Of a stretch of DNA of 64,000 nucleotides, positions 1 to 8,744 are shown one piece after another (position 1 is the first letter of the stretch; each line of letters starts with the position of its first letter). The translations under genes were made by a program, and so were the position numbers. The notes under the pieces are model-generated. The model made no database searches. It saw only the letters and a list, made by a program, of their open reading frames with translations, and was not told the origin of the DNA. The stretch comes from Marinobacter daqiaonensis (GTDB lineage Bacteria > Pseudomonadota > Gammaproteobacteria > Pseudomonadales > Oleiphilaceae): positions 1,585,616-1,649,615 of the forward strand of contig NZ_FOYW01000001.1 in NCBI RefSeq assembly GCF_900115285.1. The letters run 5' to 3'.

Positions 1-1
1 A

Positions 2-487
2 ATGCCTCCGTTCCAGGGCGGCGGCGAAATGATCGAGCGGGTCTCCTTCGAGCGCACCACCTGGAGCACCCTGCCATACAAGTTCGAGGCCGGCACTCCG
101 GCCATCGCCGAGGCGGTGGGACTGGCAGCAGCCATTGACTACCTGGACAGGCTCGACCGCCGGGCCATGGAAGCCGCGGAGAATGCCCTGCTCGTGCGGG
201 CCAATGAGCTGGTAGCGACGGTGCCTGGGATGAGCGTGATCGGCACCGCGGTCCGAAAAATGCCAGTGATGTCCTTTAAAATCGAGGGATTACACCCCAG
301 TGATATAGGAACCCTGCTGGACCAGCAGGGCATTGCCGTGCGCACTGGTCACCATTGCGCCATGCCGCTGATGGATTTTTACGGGGTTCCCGGTACAGCC
401 CGGGCGTCCTTTGCGTTCTACAATACGCTGGAAGAGGTGGACACCCTGTTCGCCGCTCTGCAGAAGATCCAGCGCCTGTTTGCCTGA
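2..487 (+). CDS. sufS: Cysteine desulfurase SufS, C-terminal part (cut by window start)
   Basis: This is the last 161 residues of a SufS-type (group II) cysteine desulfurase, a PLP enzyme that takes sulfur from cysteine and passes it to SufE for Fe-S cluster assembly. The signature loop RTGHHCAMPLM is present near residue 114; its cysteine is the persulfide-carrying catalytic residue in this family. The C-terminal small domain looks complete. The PLP lysine and the start lie upstream of the window. sufA follows after 13 bases, and sufT and sufE come next, so this is the end of a SUF operon. The ATG at position 2 is internal to the gene. Confidence 0.93.
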   Translation: MPPFQGGGEMIERVSFERTTWSTLPYKFEAGTPAIAEAVGLAAAIDYLDRLDRRAMEAAENALLVRANELVATVPGMSVIGTAVRKMPVMSFKIEGLHPSDIGTLLDQQGIAVRTGHHCAMPLMDFYGVPGTARASFAFYNTLEEVDTLFAALQKIQRLFA

Positions 488-500
488 TGGAGGTGGACCC

Positions 501-854
501 ATGAAAACTGAAACCTTCACGCCGACCATTGGCGTCACAATGACCCCTACTGCGGTCAACCATGTACGCAAACAACTGGCGAAAAAGCCCGAAGCCCGCG
601 GCATCCGCCTCGCCATCAAGAAAAGCGGCTGCTCCGGTTTCAAGTATGAGACCCAGTGGGTCGAAGATACCGGCGCGGACGACGAAGTGTTTTCCGTGGA
701 CGGCGTGGACATCTACGTAAAGAAAGAACACCTGCCCATGGTGAACGGTACCGAGATCGATTTTGTCACCCAGGGCGTCAACTCCATGTTCGAATTCCGC
801 AACCCCAACGCCACGGCGGAGTGTGGGTGTGGTGAGAGCTTCACTACGGCTTAA
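501..854 (+). CDS. sufA: A-type iron-sulfur carrier SufA/IscA
   Basis: The 117-residue product belongs to the HesB/IscA/SufA family, which holds and hands over Fe-S clusters. The three conserved cysteines are visible: one in KKSGCSGFKY around residue 51 and the pair in the C-terminal AECGCGESF. A GGAGG ribosome-binding site at 489-493 sits just ahead of ATG 501, which decides this start over longer in-frame options overlapping sufS. It is 13 bases downstream of sufS and presumably cotranscribed. IscA, SufA and ErpA cannot be told apart by sequence alone; SufA is chosen from context. Confidence 0.92.
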   Translation: MKTETFTPTIGVTMTPTAVNHVRKQLAKKPEARGIRLAIKKSGCSGFKYETQWVEDTGADDEVFSVDGVDIYVKKEHLPMVNGTEIDFVTQGVNSMFEFRNPNATAECGCGESFTTA

Positions 855-866
855 AAGACCTTTTTT

Positions 867-1062
867 GCCACGAAATCCACGGAAGGACACGGAAAAAAGA
901 AAAGGAAAAGGGAAAAGATAAAGAGCTTTAGCCAGGGACGACACGGATAATCACAAATGAAAAGATTGAAAACCGAAAGAATCTTTTGTTTTTTGTCCGT
1001 GTCGTCCGTGGCTAGATTTTTCATTTCTTTATTTTTCCGTGTCCTTCCGTGGATTCCGTGGC
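867..1062. repeat. Nested inverted repeat, copy 1 (sufA-sufT intergenic)
   Basis: About 196 bp in which an outer arm (GCCACGAAATCCACGGAAGG...) pairs with its complement at the other end, and an inner arm pair (GACGACACGG / CCGTGTCGTCC) forms a second hairpin inside it. The same outer and inner arms recur at 1648, 2266 and 15813. It lies between two codirectional suf genes, so it would be transcribed with them. No protein is supported here. Confidence 0.85.
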
Positions 1063-1092
1063 TAACCAAACGAAAGCGAGGCCAGTACAGGC

Positions 1093-1635
1093 ATGCAAGA
1101 ACGGGAAGTGGTCCTGACCAAACGCGAGGTGGAAGCGCGCCTTGTTCCCACCGGAACGGAAATCATGATTCCGTCGGATACCTTCGTGACCATTACCCAG
1201 TCACTGGGTGGCACCTTCACCGTTGCGGTCAACGGCAACCTCGCCCGCATTGAAGGCCACGATGCTGACGCCCTGGGCAAGCAGCCCCTGGAAAGCAGCT
1301 TTGAGACCCCGGCGGACGGCACCATTAACGAAAACCAGGTGTGGGAAGCACTGCGCAACTGCTACGACCCGGAGATTCCGGTGAACGTCGTGGACCTGGG
1401 CCTGATCTACAACTGTCGGATAGAGAACGACACCGAAGAGGGCAACCATGTCTACATTCTCATGACCCTCACCGCCGCCGGCTGCGGCATGGGGCCCGTG
1501 ATTACGGATGACGTGAAGCGCAAGGTGGAGCACGTCCCCAACGTGGACAAGGTCACCGTGGAACTGACCTTCGATCCGCCCTGGAACAATGACATGCTCA
1601 CCGACGAAGCCAAACTCGAATTGGGCATGCTTTAA
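1093..1635 (+). CDS. sufT: Fe-S assembly factor SufT (DUF59/MIP18 family)
   Basis: The 180-residue protein has an N-terminal extension of about 75 residues followed by a DUF59 domain (about 82-180). The family signature is visible: VWEALRNCYDPEIPVNVVD, then the TLTAAGCGMGP segment with its conserved cysteine, and the DPPWNNDML end. SufT proteins with this extension assist Fe-S protein maturation and usually sit in SUF operons, as here between sufA and sufE. ATG 1093 lies just past the repeat at 867-1062. Its ribosome-binding site is weak. Confidence 0.88.
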   Translation: MQEREVVLTKREVEARLVPTGTEIMIPSDTFVTITQSLGGTFTVAVNGNLARIEGHDADALGKQPLESSFETPADGTINENQVWEALRNCYDPEIPVNVVDLGLIYNCRIENDTEEGNHVYILMTLTAAGCGMGPVITDDVKRKVEHVPNVDKVTVELTFDPPWNNDMLTDEAKLELGML

Positions 1636-1647
1636 CGGCTATTTTTG

Positions 1648-1738
1648 GCCACGGAATCCACGGAAGGACACGGACAATCACAGACGAAAAGACTAAGTAC
1701 TAAACGATCTTTTTGTATTCGTCCGTGTCGTCCGTGGC
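1648..1738. repeat. Nested inverted repeat, copy 2 (partial, sufT-sufE intergenic)
   Basis: A shortened copy: it keeps the left outer arm (GGCCACGGAATCCACGGAAG) and the inner hairpin ending in CGTCCGTGTCGTCCGTGGC but lacks the right outer arm found in the other copies. It lies between sufT and sufE. Confidence 0.8.
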
Positions 1739-1798
1739 TAAACTGTCTTTAAAGAAGTCGCCCAGCGGCCAAACCCGAACCACAGACCTTGCAGGTTT

Positions 1799-2260
1799 AT
1801 GACAGCGACCAAACAGCAGTTCCTGGAAAACCCCCTCGGCACCGATGTCACCCTGGACGACGTCAGGGAAGCCTTCGAACTCCTGGGCGACTGGGAGGAG
1901 CGGTACGCCTACATCATCGACCTGGGCAAGCAATTGCCGACGTTCCCCGATGACGAGCGACTGGAAGAGAACTTTGTTCACGGCTGTCAAAGCCAGGTCT
2001 GGCTCATCCATCATTATGACGAAGACAGTGGCAAACTGTTCCTGCTGATCGACTCGGACGCCATGATTGTCCGTGGCCTGGCCGCCATCATCCTGGTGGC
2101 CCTGAATGGCAGGACACCCCGGGAGCTGCTTGCCACCGACGTGGACGAGCTCTTTGAACAACTGGACCTGTTCCGACACATCTCCCCGACCCGGGGCAAC
2201 GGCCTGAGGGCCATGGTGGGCAAGATCCGCGACATTGCGGCGCAGTATGTAACTACCTGA
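1799..2260 (+). CDS. sufE: Sulfur acceptor/activator SufE
   Basis: A 153-residue SufE-family protein. SufE takes the persulfide from SufS and raises its activity. The acceptor cysteine is in the conserved ENFVHGCQSQVWL segment near residue 63, and the domain covers the whole protein. It follows sufT in the same direction with the repeat at 1648-1738 in between, and its 3' end faces flgT. Start ATG 1799 gives the usual family length. Confidence 0.93.
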   Translation: MTATKQQFLENPLGTDVTLDDVREAFELLGDWEERYAYIIDLGKQLPTFPDDERLEENFVHGCQSQVWLIHHYDEDSGKLFLLIDSDAMIVRGLAAIILVALNGRTPRELLATDVDELFEQLDLFRHISPTRGNGLRAMVGKIRDIAAQYVTT

Positions 2261-2265
2261 TTTTT

Positions 2266-2446
2266 GCCACGGAATCCACGGAAGAACACGGAAAAATAAA
2301 GAGCTGAAAAAAGATTAGCCACGGACTTGCACGGACAAAAACAAAAGATATTTTCAGGTCATTAATCTTTCGTCCGTGATTATCCGTGGCTAATAATTCT
2401 TTTCTCTTTTCTCTTTTCTTCCGTGTTCTTCCGTGGATTCCGTGGC
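2266..2446. repeat. Nested inverted repeat, copy 3 (between convergent sufE and flgT)
   Basis: A full copy: outer arms (GCCACGGAATCCACGGAAGA at the left, its complement ending GGATTCCGTGGC at the right) enclose an inner arm pair (GCCACGGACTTGCACGGA / TCCGTGATTATCCGTGGC). It fills the space between the stop codons of two convergent genes, so it could act as a two-way terminator. That role is inferred. Confidence 0.85.
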
Positions 2447-2467
2447 AAACCCTCTTCTTTTCAGTAC

Positions 2468-3676
2468 TTACCAGACAATCGCAATATCCCCCCGCTGGAT
2501 ATTCTCCAGAGAGCCGTACTCCGGCATCAGGCCATTGGCATACTCCGGGAATACGCTGTCCAGGGTGACCCTGGCGTCCGCGTTCAGCAGTTCGGGGGCC
2601 GCGCCCGGGCTGTCGAAGTGGGTATAGCTGCGGTACAGCGACAGCTTGTCACCAGGGCGCAGACCAGCGGTGGCGCCGGATTCAAGGGTAACCTTTCTCC
2701 CCTCCACCCGCATGACCCGGGTCATGAAGGGCTGGCAGGCCAGTGCCTGCTGAATGTCTGAACGCATGGCGTCAATCACCCGCCCGACCTCCTGGCCGAA
2801 CTCGGTTTCCTGGAAGCCCACGGAGCCGAAGCCCACAGAAGCCCCCTTGCCTGCATTCCAGCGACCCTGGGTCTGGAATCGCTTCTGGTAGACCGGCGAG
2901 CCACTGAAACCGTCAAAAACCATAAGATCGGCAACGAATCGCCGGTTCTGATTACTGGTCCCTATACCCCGACCAATCCTGTGGAGAACCGAACTGCCCC
3001 AGGCAGAGGGATCTTCCACTGCAATATCCCGGATAACACCCGTCACCACGAACTGGGCGCCCATTTCGCTGGCAATCCGGGTTACGTTGGTCAGCCGGTT
3101 ATCGAACTGCTGATGGGTGGGCGCGGTCGTCACATTATCGAACAGCTGAAGATTGGAAGCGCCAAGAGTCTGGAGGTTGCCCTGGGCCTGAAGCCGGGCC
3201 TGGAGCAACTGCGGCAACACCTGTCCAGCATCCTCGAGGCGGCCATGGCGGGCCTGTCCGGGATGCTCCAGGGTGAATCCGGCTATGGCGACCCGCTTCT
3301 TGAGACCCGCGGCATCCCCAACCTGGCATCGGCCCGCGCCTTCGGACACGTCGGCCCTGAGGGTCAGCCGCAGGGTATTACCCAGTTGGCGCTCATCCAG
3401 AATCTCCACGTGCCGGGCCCGCGCGCTGGATGCCACGGTCAGGCGTGAGTCCGTCACCACGCCATTCTCCATGGTGTCCTCACTGCTGATGTGGGCGTCA
3501 TATTGCAGCGCCAGATCCCGCATAGCAGCCTGGCGGGCATCCTCTCGAGCCGCCTCAATATCACCGGCGCGGATCGTGGCCATCCCCGTGCCCTCCAGAA
3601 CCACGCCATGAATCTGGCCCAGGGAAAGCATCGACAGGCCAAGAAGCGCCGCCAACCTGAAAATTCCTCTGCTCAT
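2468..3676 (-). CDS. flgT: Flagellar H-ring/outer-membrane assembly protein FlgT
   Basis: The 402-residue protein has an N-terminal signal peptide (about 1-24, ending ...LGQIHG). The mature part resembles FlgT: an N-terminal region rich in AREDARQAAMRDLALQ-type helices, a middle domain with FVVTGVIRDIAVED, and a C-terminal domain (GDKLSLYR). In Vibrio, FlgT builds the H ring around the outer-membrane basal body. It is 12 bases downstream of flgP, the same pairing as in Vibrio flgTOP, although no flgO is seen next to them. Fairly sure of the family; the function is by analogy. Confidence 0.82.
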   Translation of the reverse strand: MSRGIFRLAALLGLSMLSLGQIHGVVLEGTGMATIRAGDIEAAREDARQAAMRDLALQYDAHISSEDTMENGVVTDSRLTVASSARARHVEILDERQLGNTLRLTLRADVSEGAGRCQVGDAAGLKKRVAIAGFTLEHPGQARHGRLEDAGQVLPQLLQARLQAQGNLQTLGASNLQLFDNVTTAPTHQQFDNRLTNVTRIASEMGAQFVVTGVIRDIAVEDPSAWGSSVLHRIGRGIGTSNQNRRFVADLMVFDGFSGSPVYQKRFQTQGRWNAGKGASVGFGSVGFQETEFGQEVGRVIDAMRSDIQQALACQPFMTRVMRVEGRKVTLESGATAGLRPGDKLSLYRSYTHFDSPGAAPELLNADARVTLDSVFPEYANGLMPEYGSLENIQRGDIAIVW

Positions 3677-3688
3677 GGAAATACCCGG

Positions 3689-4240
3689 TCAATCGAGATA
3701 ATAAAGGGAGTCGGTGCCTTCACCGGCGACCACATCGCCCATGGAATCGTTGACGCGAGGCATGGGCATCGGACAAAGGGCGCCGACATCCCGGTCACTT
3801 ACCCGCGAGACACACTGACGGAAACGGGGCTCGAGTTTCAGCTCCATCACGGTTTCCACCACGCCGTCGCTGTGTTCATTCACCGCGACCAGCTTGGCGC
3901 CCCGCAGGTAGCTGTCAACGTAGGTACGGAACATATCGTTCCGGGCCACGAAATCGTTGACGGTGGAGCTGCCATAGACCACCGTGCCGTATACCCGTTC
4001 CGCCAGATTGCGGTAAGCGTCCAGTTGCGAGGCCCGCCGGGCCATCAGGCGCTTGCGCGTATCCAGGCGGTCGCCCCGGGCGTCCTCATAGGTACCGAAA
4101 CCGCTGACCCTCACCACAATGGGATCGAACTTCCCGTCCGGTTTCTCCAGCTGCCCCTGTTCTTCATAGCGGTAATAGCCGGTAGGCGCGCAACCGGCCA
4201 GGGCTACGGCCAGCAGAATTAGGATCCAGTATGACTTCAT
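3689..4240 (-). CDS. flgP: Flagellar outer-membrane lipoprotein FlgP (LPP20 family)
   Basis: A 183-residue lipoprotein. The signal peptide ends in a lipobox, ALAGC, near residue 16. The remainder matches the LPP20/FlgP type, with the helix RKRLMARRASQLDAYRNLAE and the VNDFVARN segment. FlgP forms a ring or disc at the outer membrane around the flagellar rod. A GGAG site spaced 7 bases before ATG 4240 favours this start over ATG 4255, which lies five codons upstream and lacks a site. It is cotranscribed with flgT. Confidence 0.83.
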   Translation of the reverse strand: MKSYWILILLAVALAGCAPTGYYRYEEQGQLEKPDGKFDPIVVRVSGFGTYEDARGDRLDTRKRLMARRASQLDAYRNLAERVYGTVVYGSSTVNDFVARNDMFRTYVDSYLRGAKLVAVNEHSDGVVETVMELKLEPRFRQCVSRVSDRDVGALCPMPMPRVNDSMGDVVAGEGTDSLYYLD

Positions 4241-4289
4241 GGGTTTCTCCGACATTCACGAACGGCGATTCAAACATTTCCGGTTACCA

Positions 4290-4305
4290 TGAAAAAAACG
4301 CGCCA
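4290..4305 (-). promoter_or_regulatory. Possible sigma-54 promoter for flgP-flgT
   Basis: On the minus strand the 16-mer TGGCGCGTTTTTTTCA matches the -24 half (TGGC) and the spacing of a sigma-54 promoter, but its -12 dinucleotide is TC instead of GC. It sits about 50 bases before the flgP start. Flagellar basal-body genes in related bacteria are often sigma-54 dependent. The imperfect -12 element keeps confidence low. Confidence 0.3.
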
Positions 4306-4540
4306 ACAATTCCATCCATCTGTTTCTGCTTTGGTTTCCCTCCCCTGCAGCTTGCATATTCTCAAGAACGGCAAGAATCCGCCGCCCTTAGGATGCCCTT
4401 GCGCCGGTTTTACAAATCTCGAACAGTCCGTTACCCGATCAACGCAGAACTGCGTCACATTATCCAATACCCTGCTTCCCTTCCCCTGATTTTTCTGGCC
4501 GCTGAGCCATCAACAACACCCGTACCGGAAGTCTGATCCT

Positions 4541-5848
4541 ATGAAGCTGTCTCGCCTCGCACTGGCCATTGGCCTGTCCACCGCATCCACCGTTGCCCTG
4601 GCCGCGCCCCAGTCATTCAACACGGCCCGCTCCTTTGCCATGGGCGGCACCGGGGTTGCCATCGCCCATCCGACAACGGCCAACAGCGCCAACCCGGCCA
4701 TGCTGGCTGCCGATCACCATGAATGGTCCGACGATCTGGGACTGATCCTCCCCTCGGTCAACGCGCGCTACGCGGATGAGGAGGAAGTGATCGATCAGGT
4801 TGATGGTATCCAGACAGTCATTGATGAATTCAACAGCCTCCAGCAACAGCTTGAGACGAATCCCACGGTCGAGAATGCCGACGCCCTGGGCGATGCGGCG
4901 GGAGACCTCCGCGACCGACTGCTCGCTTTTGACCGGGACACCGTCCGGATCGATGCGGCAGCGGGCCTGAGTCTCGCTGTACCAGGCCAGAAGCTGGCGG
5001 TGGGGGTATTCACCAACGGCAACCTGCGCGCCACGGTGCGGGGCGAGCTGTCTGACGATGACATAGCCTTCCTTAACGACGTGGTGGACGCGGCCCGGAA
5101 TCAGGATCCGAACGCCATTGATAATCTCCTGGCGACGCGCACGAACAGCAATGGTGATATCGAGTTTACCTCCCGCGGCAGAGTCCTGGCGGCGGGTGTG
5201 GTTGAGGCAGGGGTCAGCCTGGCCCGTCCCTTCAATCTGGGCCTTGAACATCCGGTACAGCTGGGCGTTGCCCCGAAGTACGTGCAACTCCGAACCTTCC
5301 AGTACACCGCCATCGTCAATGATTTCGACGAAGAAAATGCGTCCGAGGGCAACTACGAAACCACCAAGAGCGGCTTCAACCTGGACCTGGGGGTCGCCTA
5401 CGCTTTTGGCTCCGAGCGCCAGTGGAACTCAGCCATCGCCGTCAAGAACGTGATTCCGATGGAACTGGATTCCGCCTACGACCTGACCAAAGGCGAGGAA
5501 GAGCGTACCCTGGAGCTGAACCCCAAGGTCACCGTCGGCATCGCCCACACCGGCAGTTTTCATGTGCTGACGGCGGAAGCCGACCTGACCAAACAGGAAG
5601 CCTTCGGCTATGAGGACGACACCCAGTGGATCGCCGTAGGCGCTGAACTCGATGCCTGGCGCTTCGCGCAACTTCGCCTGGGAGCCCGTCACAACATTGC
5701 CAGCAATGACGATAGCAACGGCATTGAAGAGAAAACACAATTCACCGCCGGCCTTGGTCTTTCGCCGTTCGGTGCGCGCCTGGATGTTGCTGGTCTGGTG
5801 AGCGACGCCGACGTAGGCGCCGCCATCGAGCTTGGTTTCGCTTTCTGA
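4541..5848 (+). CDS. TraF-like outer-membrane protein
   Basis: The 435-residue protein has a clear signal peptide (1-22, ending VALAAPQ) followed by the segment RSFAMGGTGVAIAHPTTANS, typical of the TraF_2 family often annotated as conjugal transfer protein TraF. The rest shows alternating beta-strand patterns and ends in aromatic F-A-F, as outer-membrane beta-barrels do. Residues 95-125 form a helical insertion. No conjugation genes are nearby, so the TraF name reflects the family only. It is divergent from flgP and followed by a strong terminator. The substrate is unknown. Confidence 0.75.
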   Translation: MKLSRLALAIGLSTASTVALAAPQSFNTARSFAMGGTGVAIAHPTTANSANPAMLAADHHEWSDDLGLILPSVNARYADEEEVIDQVDGIQTVIDEFNSLQQQLETNPTVENADALGDAAGDLRDRLLAFDRDTVRIDAAAGLSLAVPGQKLAVGVFTNGNLRATVRGELSDDDIAFLNDVVDAARNQDPNAIDNLLATRTNSNGDIEFTSRGRVLAAGVVEAGVSLARPFNLGLEHPVQLGVAPKYVQLRTFQYTAIVNDFDEENASEGNYETTKSGFNLDLGVAYAFGSERQWNSAIAVKNVIPMELDSAYDLTKGEEERTLELNPKVTVGIAHTGSFHVLTAEADLTKQEAFGYEDDTQWIAVGAELDAWRFAQLRLGARHNIASNDDSNGIEEKTQFTAGLGLSPFGARLDVAGLVSDADVGAAIELGFAF

Positions 5849-5865
5849 GCGCCATCCCGTAACCG

Positions 5866-5899
5866 AAAAGCCCGCCTGACTTCCCTCGGCGGGCTTTTT
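5866..5899 (+). terminator. Rho-independent terminator after the TraF-like gene
   Basis: GCCCGCC pairs with GGCGGGC across an 11-base loop, flanked by AAAA before and TTTTT after. It starts 18 bases after the stop at 5848. Confidence 0.88.
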
Positions 5900-5963
5900 C
5901 TTTGCCCGAACGCCACCCGACCCGGATAATCACCCGCACACACTCTGGCAGGCTGACGAGGCT

Positions 5964-7076
5964 ATGGAAATCTATCTGGTGGGCGGTGCGGTTCGGGACG
6001 AGCTTCTGGGCATTCCGGTGAAAGACCGGGACTGGGTAGTCGTCGGTGCAACCCCGGAAGACATGCTTGCCCGCGGTTTCAAACAGGTGGGCGCGGACTT
6101 CCCCGTATTCCTGCACCCCAGAACCAAAGAGGAATACGCACTCGCCCGCACCGAACGCAAGCAGGGCCATGGTTATCATGGTTTTACCGTCTACAGCGCC
6201 CCGGATGTCACCCTGGAGGACGATCTGGTACGACGGGACCTTACCATCAACGCCATGGCAAGGGCTGAGGATGGCTCACTTGTGGATCCCTTTGGCGGAC
6301 AGCGGGACCTTGAAGACCGGTGCCTTCGCCATGTATCCGAGGCCTTTGCCGAAGACCCCCTGCGCATCCTGCGCACCGCACGCTTTGCCGCCCGGTTTCA
6401 CCACCTGGGTTTTGGGGTGGCCGGGAAAACCATGGCTCTCATGAAGCAGATGGTTGCTGACGGGGAGGTGGAACACCTGGTGCCGGAACGGGTCTGGCAG
6501 GAAGTCCAGCGGGCCCTGCATGCAACCACGCCAAGGGCATTTTTCGAGGTGCTTCGCGATGCCGGAGCGCTTGCGGTACTGATCCCGGAACTGGGCGATA
6601 AACACCATTTCCGGACGGCGATGGCTGCCCTCACCTGTACCATTGAACGAAATCTGGCAACGGCGGGCCGGTTTGCCGCCCTGCTCTCGCCTCTGGCTTC
6701 GGACGTAGCCGAAGCCAGAGCAGGCGCACTCAAGGCCCCTAATGACTGCAGGGAACTGGCTCGACTGGTTGGCGAGCTTTTCCCGAAGTTCCATGAAGGC
6801 GAGTTATCGGCCAAAGAGGCCCTGGAGATATGCAACCAGGCGGATGCCTGGCGCCGGCCAGGCAGGTTCCGCGAGCTACTGGTCACAATGAGGTGCCTGC
6901 AGGGAGGACCTTCCGCCAAGGAAATTCAGGACCTCGGCGATGCCGTGGCCGATGCCCGGTCGGTGGATGCTCACACATTGATGGCCCAGGGGTTCAAGGG
7001 CAGGGAGCTGGGTGAGGCCATCCGGCGGGAGCGACTTCGCTGCTTCGAGGCGCGGTTTCCAGACGAATCCGATTAA
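5964..7076 (+). CDS. cca: CCA-adding tRNA nucleotidyltransferase
   Basis: A 370-residue class II nucleotidyltransferase that adds or repairs the 3' CCA of tRNAs. The start has the signature YLVGGAVRDELLG followed by KDRDWVVVGA, which carries the metal-binding aspartates, and later RRDLTINAMA and the ILRTARFAARF motif. The enterobacterial enzyme is about 412 residues with a C-terminal HD phosphohydrolase domain. This one is shorter and I see no clear HD signature, so the phosphatase activity is probably missing. It is preceded by a terminator and probably transcribed alone. Confidence 0.9.
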   Translation: MEIYLVGGAVRDELLGIPVKDRDWVVVGATPEDMLARGFKQVGADFPVFLHPRTKEEYALARTERKQGHGYHGFTVYSAPDVTLEDDLVRRDLTINAMARAEDGSLVDPFGGQRDLEDRCLRHVSEAFAEDPLRILRTARFAARFHHLGFGVAGKTMALMKQMVADGEVEHLVPERVWQEVQRALHATTPRAFFEVLRDAGALAVLIPELGDKHHFRTAMAALTCTIERNLATAGRFAALLSPLASDVAEARAGALKAPNDCRELARLVGELFPKFHEGELSAKEALEICNQADAWRRPGRFRELLVTMRCLQGGPSAKEIQDLGDAVADARSVDAHTLMAQGFKGRELGEAIRRERLRCFEARFPDESD

Positions 7077-7146
7077 AGCCTTGCCCCGGGGCCCGGAGGC
7101 GCCAGGGGTTTTCCCTGGCCTGAGGGTGAAGATGCCATGAGGCGCT

Positions 7147-7243
7147 GGATGGTCCTGTTTTCCCCACCGCAATTCAGGGGCCTTCCCTGGCGGCCGCCTT
7201 GCTCCGCGCCATCCTTGGCGCTGTTCCGAAAACAGGACCATCC
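7147..7243. repeat. Intergenic hairpin with 15-bp perfect arms
   Basis: GGATGGTCCTGTTTT at 7147-7161 is exactly complementary to 7229-7243, and weaker pairing extends outward on both sides. The hairpin lies in the 480-base gap between cca and the thiolase. It could be a mobile repeat or a transcription-ending structure. No protein is supported. Confidence 0.65.
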
Positions 7244-7396
7244 AACACCTCCTCATTGGCTTACGGGATATCGCCTTTCGGGCGGTTCGGTCTCTCTCGG
7301 GCTGATATCAATGCTTGCGATGCTACGGCTGGGTTGGGTCAACAATTTCGGATAGAATTGTCAGTCCTCTCAGTGCGGATACCACACAGGTCTGAC

Positions 7397-7505
7397 CGGT
7401 ATCCGGTGGGGGTGCTTCCGCAGCAGCGCCAGGGATGTCGTGGTACAAGGTCGGCACAGGATGTGCCGTGATTTATGGCGGAGGAAGCGGCCCCTCCGGA
7501 TACCG
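7397..7505. repeat. Long imperfect inverted repeat upstream of the thiolase
   Basis: The arm at 7397-7421 (CGGTATCCGG...GCTTCCGC) pairs with the arm at 7478-7505 (GCGGAGGAAGCGG...GGATACCG) across a loop of about 56 bases. The structure ends 53 bases before the thiolase start, so it would fall in or near its leader. It may be an interspersed repeat or a structured RNA leader; its function is unknown. Confidence 0.55.
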
Positions 7506-7558
7506 AGCCCCCAGGTTCGATATCCGGGGGCAACAAACATTCAACCGGAGATCCCCCC

Positions 7559-8737
7559 ATGCAAGACGTAGTCATCGCAGCCGCTAAACGCACCGCCATC
7601 GGCACCTTTGGCGGAGCCCTGTCCAGCCTGCGGGCGGACCAGCTCGGCAGTGCCGTCATCAAGGCCCTGCTGGAGGAAACCGGCGTCGCGCCGGAGCAGA
7701 TCAACGAAGTCATCCTCGGTCAGGTCCTGACCGCCGGTAGCGGTCAGAACCCCGCCCGTCAGGCATCCATCAATGCCGGCATCCCCGCCTCCGTGCCGGC
7801 CATGACCATCAACAAGGTCTGCGGCTCCGGCCTCAAGGCCGTGCACATGGCGGTCCAGGCGATCCAGCTTGGTGATGCCGACATGATTCTGGCCGGCGGC
7901 CAGGAGAGCATGAGCCAGTCGCCCCACGTGGTACCCAACAGCCGCAATGGTCAGCGGATGGGCAACTGGACCATGATCGACACCATGATCCATGACGGTC
8001 TCTGGGATGCCTTCAACGACTATCACATGGGCATCACCGCCGAGAACATTGTCGAGAAGTACGGCATCACCCGGGAGGAGCAGGACGAATTCGCCGCCGC
8101 CTCCCAGCAGAAGGCCGCAGCCGCACGGGCTGAAGGGCGCTTCAATGCGCAGATCGTCCCGGTTCACGTGCCCCAGCGTAAGGGAGAGCCCGTGGTGGTG
8201 GCACAGGATGAAGGCCCGCGCGACGGCACCACTGCCGAAGGCCTGAGCAAGCTCAAGGGAGCCTTCAAGAAGGATGGCACCGTTACTGCCGGCAATGCCT
8301 CAGGGCTGAACGACGGCGCTGCTGTCGTTCTCGTCTGTAGCGCGGCCAAGGCAAAGGAACTCGGCCTGACACCGCTTGCCACCATCAAGGCCCATGCCAG
8401 TGCCGGGGTGGACCCCCAGATCATGGGCACCGGGCCAATCCCCGCAAGTCAGCGCTGCCTGGAAAGAGCTGGCTGGACGGTGGATGACCTGGACCTGATT
8501 GAAGCCAACGAGGCTTTTGCCGCCCAGGCCATTTCCGTGAACCGGGACATGGGCTGGGACACCAGCAAGGTAAATGTGAACGGCGGCGCCATCGCCCTGG
8601 GTCATCCCATCGGCGCTTCGGGCTGTCGGGTGCTGGTCACGCTACTCCACGAGATGCAGCGCCGCGACGTGAAAAAGGGCCTCGCCACCCTCTGCATTGG
8701 CGGAGGCATGGGCGTCGCCCTGGCTGTCGAGCGCTGA
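7559..8737 (+). CDS. Acetyl-CoA C-acetyltransferase (thiolase)
   Basis: A 392-residue thiolase that condenses two acetyl-CoA or cleaves acetoacetyl-CoA. The acylated cysteine is in [14 protein letters not shown] near residue 88, the NEAFAAQ motif near 318, the [16 protein letters not shown] histidine loop near 350, and the C-terminal cysteine in [11 protein letters not shown] 7559 begins [19 protein letters not shown], the usual thiolase start; the longer frame from 7475 runs through the upstream hairpin and is not used. No PHB genes are adjacent, so the pathway (beta-oxidation, ketone body or PHB) is open. Confidence 0.92.
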   Translation: MQDVVIAAAKRTAIGTFGGALSSLRADQLGSAVIKALLEETGVAPEQINEVILGQVLTAGSGQNPARQASINAGIPASVPAMTINKVCGSGLKAVHMAVQAIQLGDADMILAGGQESMSQSPHVVPNSRNGQRMGNWTMIDTMIHDGLWDAFNDYHMGITAENIVEKYGITREEQDEFAAASQQKAAAARAEGRFNAQIVPVHVPQRKGEPVVVAQDEGPRDGTTAEGLSKLKGAFKKDGTVTAGNASGLNDGAAVVLVCSAAKAKELGLTPLATIKAHASAGVDPQIMGTGPIPASQRCLERAGWTVDDLDLIEANEAFAAQAISVNRDMGWDTSKVNVNGGAIALGHPIGASGCRVLVTLLHEMQRRDVKKGLATLCIGGGMGVALAVER

Positions 8738-8744
8738 TACCCCG

